A program made the position numbers and the translations under genes. Shown here piece by piece: positions 60,756 to 64,000 of a DNA stretch of 64,000 bases (position 1 is its first letter; every line of letters starts with the position of its first letter). The stretch is taken from contig OZ244118.1 in assembly GCA_965215765.1 (NCBI GenBank), forward strand, positions 1,612,001-1,676,000, in the 5' to 3' direction. This DNA comes from G965212025 sp965215765 (lineage in GTDB: Bacteria; Pseudomonadota; Gammaproteobacteria; Poriferisulfidales; Oxydemutatoraceae). The notes beneath the pieces are model-generated. The model had not been told where the DNA came from. It did not search any database and saw nothing but the letters and a program-made list of their open reading frames with translations.

Positions 60756-61676
60756 ATGACGTTGGCACTGGAAATATCCGGGCTGTGCAAGAGCTACCAA
60801 GGTAACCCGCCTGCTTTAGACCAAGTCAGTTTCACAGTGGAGGCTGGCGATTTTTTCGCTCTGCTCGGCCCAAATGGTGCCGGCAAATCCACGCTAATGG
60901 GCATCATTTCCTCTTTGGTCAAAAAAAGCCAGGGAAGCGTGAAAATCATGGGTTTTGACATTGATGAGAATTTCCCCAAAGCCAAGTCCTTACTTGGCAT
61001 CGTTCCTCAGGAGTTTAACATCAACCAATTTCAGGGGACGCTTGACGTCGTTGCCCTGCAGGCTGGTTTTTATGGCTTGCCTCATCGCATCGCCGTTCAG
61101 CAAGCTGAAGAGGCCTTGCAGTCGGTCGGTTTGTGGGAGAAGAGAAATCAGCGCGTTGGCAAGCTCTCGGGGGGTATGAAAAGAAGATTAATGATCGCCC
61201 GAGCACTGGCTCACCGACCTTGTCTGTTAATTCTGGACGAACCGACCGCAGGAGTCGACCTGGAAATCAGACTGATGATCTGGGATTTGATGCAGTCTCT
61301 GAATGAAAGTGGCATTACGATTATTTTAACAACCCATTACCTGGACGAAGCAGAAAAACTTTGCCGGAATATTGCCATACTGAACAAGGGTAGCATTCTC
61401 GAAAGCACTTCCATGCAGGATTTGCTGAGAAAACTGGAAACAGAATGTCTGCTGCTGCACACGGCGCAGAAGTTAAAAACAGCCCCGACCTTAGGTATGG
61501 CTGACATACAGTTGCGGAGCGCGACAGAGCTGGAAGTCGTAGTCCAGAAAGGAACCCCTTTGAATCAGGTTTTTTCCGGACTGGCGCAACAAGGCATTGA
61601 AATATTGAGCGTTCGAAACGAGACAACCCGCCTGGAAAGAGTTTTTCTAGGCCTGGTTCAGAACAAGCCCAAGTAA
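60756..61676 (+). CDS. ABC transporter ATPase (YadG-like)
   Basis: This 306-residue ATPase has Walker A GPNGAGKST, signature KLSGGMKRR, Walker B LLILDEPTAGVD, and the H-loop TTHYLDEAEKL. A C-terminal regulatory tail follows. With the permease 7 bp downstream it forms a two-component ABC-2 exporter of the YadGH type; the exported substrate is unknown. Confidence 0.92.
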   Translation: MTLALEISGLCKSYQGNPPALDQVSFTVEAGDFFALLGPNGAGKSTLMGIISSLVKKSQGSVKIMGFDIDENFPKAKSLLGIVPQEFNINQFQGTLDVVALQAGFYGLPHRIAVQQAEEALQSVGLWEKRNQRVGKLSGGMKRRLMIARALAHRPCLLILDEPTAGVDLEIRLMIWDLMQSLNESGITIILTTHYLDEAEKLCRNIAILNKGSILESTSMQDLLRKLETECLLLHTAQKLKTAPTLGMADIQLRSATELEVVVQKGTPLNQVFSGLAQQGIEILSVRNETTRLERVFLGLVQNKPK

Positions 61677-61683
61677 ATCTTAA

Positions 61684-62457
61684 ATGCCTTTCAAGGAATC
61701 ATTCACGGCCTTTATGACGCTGGTGCGGCGGGAAGTCACGAGATTCTTTCGAATTTGGGCACAAACCCTGCTTCCTCCCGCGATTACCATGACTTTGTAT
61801 TTCACGATTTTTGGAGAACTTCTCGGCTCCCAACTAAGGGACATTGACGGTTATCCCTACATAAGCTACATCGTCCCCGGGCTGGTCATTATGGTGGTCA
61901 TCACCAACGCTTACGCGAATGTTTCCGCCTCCGTGTTCAGCGCGAAATTTCAGCGTAATCTGGAAGAAATCCTCATCTCTCCCATGTCAAATTTCAGCAT
62001 TCTCACGGCTTACGTAGCAGGAGGAGTGGTACGCGGCGTCGTGGCAGGTGTGATTGTTTTGCTGATATCCGGTTTTTTTACCAGCTTCCAGATTGTCGCG
62101 CCGCTTGAAGCTTTGTTCATCATGTTTCTGACTGCCGCCCTTTTTTCCATTGCCGGATTCATCAACGCGCTTTACGCCGAGAGTTTTGACGATATTTCAA
62201 TTGTTCCAACCTTCTTGCTCGCACCACTCACGTATCTGGGAGGAATCTTTTTTTCGGTGCAGATGCTCCCAGGTATCTGGCAGGACATTGCTTACTTCAA
62301 TCCCATGCTCTACGTCATAAATGCATTTCGCCACGCCTTGCTGGGCATCTCTGATGTCAACCCAACGACTTCAAAGCTGGTTGTGGCAGGGACGACCGTG
62401 GCTCTGGCAATACTGGCAAGCCACCTTTTAAGGAAAGGAACGGGGACACGGCAGTAA
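61684..62457 (+). CDS. ABC-2 transporter permease (YadH-like)
   Basis: This 257-residue inner-membrane protein has six hydrophobic segments and the ABC-2 motif around PLTYLGGIFFSVQMLPGIWQ. The N-terminus (FMTLVRREVTRFFRIWAQTLLPP) is typical of YadH/NodJ-like permeases. It follows its ATPase by 7 bp. Confidence 0.92.
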   Translation: MPFKESFTAFMTLVRREVTRFFRIWAQTLLPPAITMTLYFTIFGELLGSQLRDIDGYPYISYIVPGLVIMVVITNAYANVSASVFSAKFQRNLEEILISPMSNFSILTAYVAGGVVRGVVAGVIVLLISGFFTSFQIVAPLEALFIMFLTAALFSIAGFINALYAESFDDISIVPTFLLAPLTYLGGIFFSVQMLPGIWQDIAYFNPMLYVINAFRHALLGISDVNPTTSKLVVAGTTVALAILASHLLRKGTGTRQ

Positions 62458-62481
62458 AGGCTGCCCGCTCCTCCTGAAAGC

Positions 62482-62524
62482 AGACAAAGCCAAAGTCAGA
62501 AGCCAGAAACGCTCTGCTTTGTCT
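62482..62524. terminator. Inverted repeat between convergent yadH-like and nagZ genes
   Basis: AGACAAAGC (62482-62490) and GCTTTGTCT (62516-62524) are perfect 9-bp complements between two convergent genes, the place for a shared terminator. The loop is long and there is no strong T-run, so this is tentative. Confidence 0.3.
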
Positions 62525-62539
62525 TAACTTTCTCAAACA

Positions 62540-63502
62540 TCAAGCCAAAGGCTCTGTTGCCAACCTGCCCACTCTTTCCCACTTCCTGCCAAACCGTTGC
62601 CCATAACTCTCTGTTTCGCTTTTGCTCAAAGACTGCAAGGCCAGATCCGCATGCTTGGGGGAGGAAATAATCGCCATATCACATCCCGCCGCCAAAGCCT
62701 TCTTAAGCGGCACGGTGTTTGTTCCGGACACCGCTTGCATGGAAAGATCATCGCTAAAAACAATTCCTTTAAAACGTAGCTCAGAACGCAATTTCTGAGT
62801 GATCCAAAAATGGGAAAGGCTGGCAGGGCAGTTGTCCACCGCGCTGTACTGAACATGGGCAACCATAATGGCGTCAAGCCTGCCTGCCAATGTCGCGAAA
62901 GGCACCATGTCCTGATTCCGAATATCCTGATAGCTTCTGGGGTCAACAACTTTCTCCAAGTGTGTGTCCGCCGCGACTGAGCCATGTCCAGGGAAATGCT
63001 TCCCAACACCAATCATGTTTTCTGCGTGTAATCCTTCAAGAAGTGCCCCTCCCAGTTCGGTCACTGCTTGCGGGTCACTGTGAAAAGCACGGTCACCAAT
63101 GACACCGGTCTCGTAAGTTTCCAGATCCAGTACCGGTGTAAAACTGAAGTCAACACCAACTGCAGACAGCTCTCTGGCAAGCAGGGAGCCATATTTCTTC
63201 GCCGTATTTTTGCCTTCGTCAGCACTTTTCCTGTAAAGGTCTCCGACCTCTCTCATCGGCGGCAAACGACTGAATCCTTTTTTGAAGCGCTGCACCCTGC
63301 CCCCCTCATGATCTACAGCCACCACAAGGCCGACGCGGCACGCGCGCATTTCCTTCAGCAGTTCAACCAGTTTTTTCTTTGAAGAATAGTTTTGTTTAAG
63401 AAGCAGAACACCACCCACTGCCGGATGTTGCAAACGGTTCCGGTCAAGCGCGTTCATGCTGATTCCGGACACCGTAACCATAACGGGACCGAGAAAACTC
63501 AT
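62540..63502 (-). CDS. nagZ: Beta-N-acetylhexosaminidase NagZ
   Basis: NagZ is a cytoplasmic GH3 enzyme of cell-wall recycling that removes GlcNAc from anhydromuropeptides. The 320 residues include AVDHEGGRVQRFKKGFSRLP, the catalytic KHFPGHGSVAADTH region, and the nucleophile Asp in VFSDDLSMQAVSG. Length and start (MSFLGPVMVTVSG) match the family. Confidence 0.95.
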   Translation of the reverse strand: MSFLGPVMVTVSGISMNALDRNRLQHPAVGGVLLLKQNYSSKKKLVELLKEMRACRVGLVVAVDHEGGRVQRFKKGFSRLPPMREVGDLYRKSADEGKNTAKKYGSLLARELSAVGVDFSFTPVLDLETYETGVIGDRAFHSDPQAVTELGGALLEGLHAENMIGVGKHFPGHGSVAADTHLEKVVDPRSYQDIRNQDMVPFATLAGRLDAIMVAHVQYSAVDNCPASLSHFWITQKLRSELRFKGIVFSDDLSMQAVSGTNTVPLKKALAAGCDMAIISSPKHADLALQSLSKSETESYGQRFGRKWERVGRLATEPLA

Positions 63503-63532
63503 TTGGGCAAAACGCCGGCGATATCAGGTGGG

Positions 63533-64000
63533 TTATGCCTGCTGCGCCAAACCTTCATCCAGCAAATCACGGAGGACGACTCGCCCTTTAAGAAGAAATT
63601 CCAGGTCTTCTTCAGGGGAATGTGATGCTGGAGTCCTAAAGTTCAGACTTCCTTCAGGGGAATGTGATGCTGGAGGGATATTGGCAATCTCTTCCCCAAT
63701 ATTCATGCCATCGCGCCACGCTTTTCGGATATGGTTGGCATGAGCGAAACGCAACCTTCCATAAGCTTTCTGGTGTTCCGAGAAGGGGTTTTCAGTCACT
63801 GCATGAGCAAAAAAGCTGAATGGCCCTCCTGCCACAAGGCTGTCTGTCCCGCGCCTTGCCAATTTTTTGTATGACTGCACTTCACTCTGCAATGCTATTT
63901 CACAAGCTTCCTCAGACAACTCCCTACTATCAAACCCTCTACCTTGGACCCAGTAATACGTTTTTCGCTGAGATTGCCACCAACATAGTTCGTTAATTTT
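63533..64000 (-). CDS. Unknown protein, 5' end beyond the window
   Basis: The minus-strand frame is open from 64000 to the stop at 63533 (155 codons); a TTG at 63919 is the only internal start seen near the edge, so the gene probably begins outside. The product is not recognised. It contains TYYWVQGRGFDSRELSEEAC, AHAVTENPFSEHQKAYGRLR, and near the end a 14-residue repeat (ASHSPEGSLNFRTP / ASHSPEEDLEFLLK) from a 42-bp tandem duplication. NPF...WRDGM loosely recalls ribosome modulation factor-like domains. It precedes nagZ by 30 bp and may be co-transcribed with it. Confidence 0.55.
   Translation of the reverse strand, partial: KINELCWWQSQRKTYYWVQGRGFDSRELSEEACEIALQSEVQSYKKLARRGTDSLVAGGPFSFFAHAVTENPFSEHQKAYGRLRFAHANHIRKAWRDGMNIGEEIANIPPASHSPEGSLNFRTPASHSPEEDLEFLLKGRVVLRDLLDEGLAQQA

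Overview
The window is a densely packed gammaproteobacterial chromosome segment. Marker gene orders support this: hupB-tRNA-ppiD, rnhA-dnaQ, ribD...ribH-nusB-thiL-pgpA, csiV-mfd, birA-coaX, clpS-clpA-infA and fabD-fabG-acpP-fabF-pabC-mltG-tmk-holB. A periplasmic flavocytochrome c sulfide dehydrogenase pair (fccA-fccB) points to a sulfur-oxidising lifestyle. I see no transposase, integrase, phage gene, rRNA operon or CRISPR array. The species cannot be named from this window.

Layout. 1-8462: the 3' part of sbcC, then a triplicated block (sbcC 3' fragments, a 60-residue ferredoxin, the start of a ferredoxin/flavin reductase) ending in the intact reductase. 8990-13166: HU, tRNA-Val, tRNA-Asp, ppiD, two degraded copies of the fabI 3' end, and fabI. 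13330-19619: a four-gene Yej/Opp-type peptide ABC importer. 19631-22479: a methyltransferase, rnhA, a cluster of dnaQ copies and tRNA-Ile. 22805-25682: msrPQ and glyA. 25798-33083: a tight riboflavin/NusB/ThiL/PgpA operon containing an HslV-like protease gene and a NusB-ThiL fusion, then gltX. 33565-42192 (minus strand): a small unknown gene, csiV-mfd, fccAB and birA-coaX. 42213-49228: glnS, rpoD (with a 36-bp repeat inside the coding region), clpS-clpA and infA. 49532-56638: a fatty-acid synthesis, folate, cell-wall and replication cluster. 56639-64000: repeats, a class V aminotransferase, an FAH-family hydrolase, dusA, a two-gene ABC exporter, nagZ, and a partial unknown gene at the edge.

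The most striking property is how often short tandem duplications straddle gene ends or gene junctions and leave truncated gene pieces: sbcC-ferredoxin-reductase, fabI, rnhA-dnaQ, gltX and its neighbour, infA, holB-aminotransferase, and dusA-FAH. Several breakpoints lie in short direct repeats. The clearest is a pair of imperfect 20-mers in sbcC spaced exactly 221 bp apart, which generated a 221-bp array. The copies show graded divergence, frameshifts and lost start or stop codons, so they look like a continuing process rather than one event or a simple assembly error. Within it, three ferredoxin copies still encode identical proteins, and one extra dnaQ copy keeps the whole exonuclease domain without the tail that would bind the polymerase.
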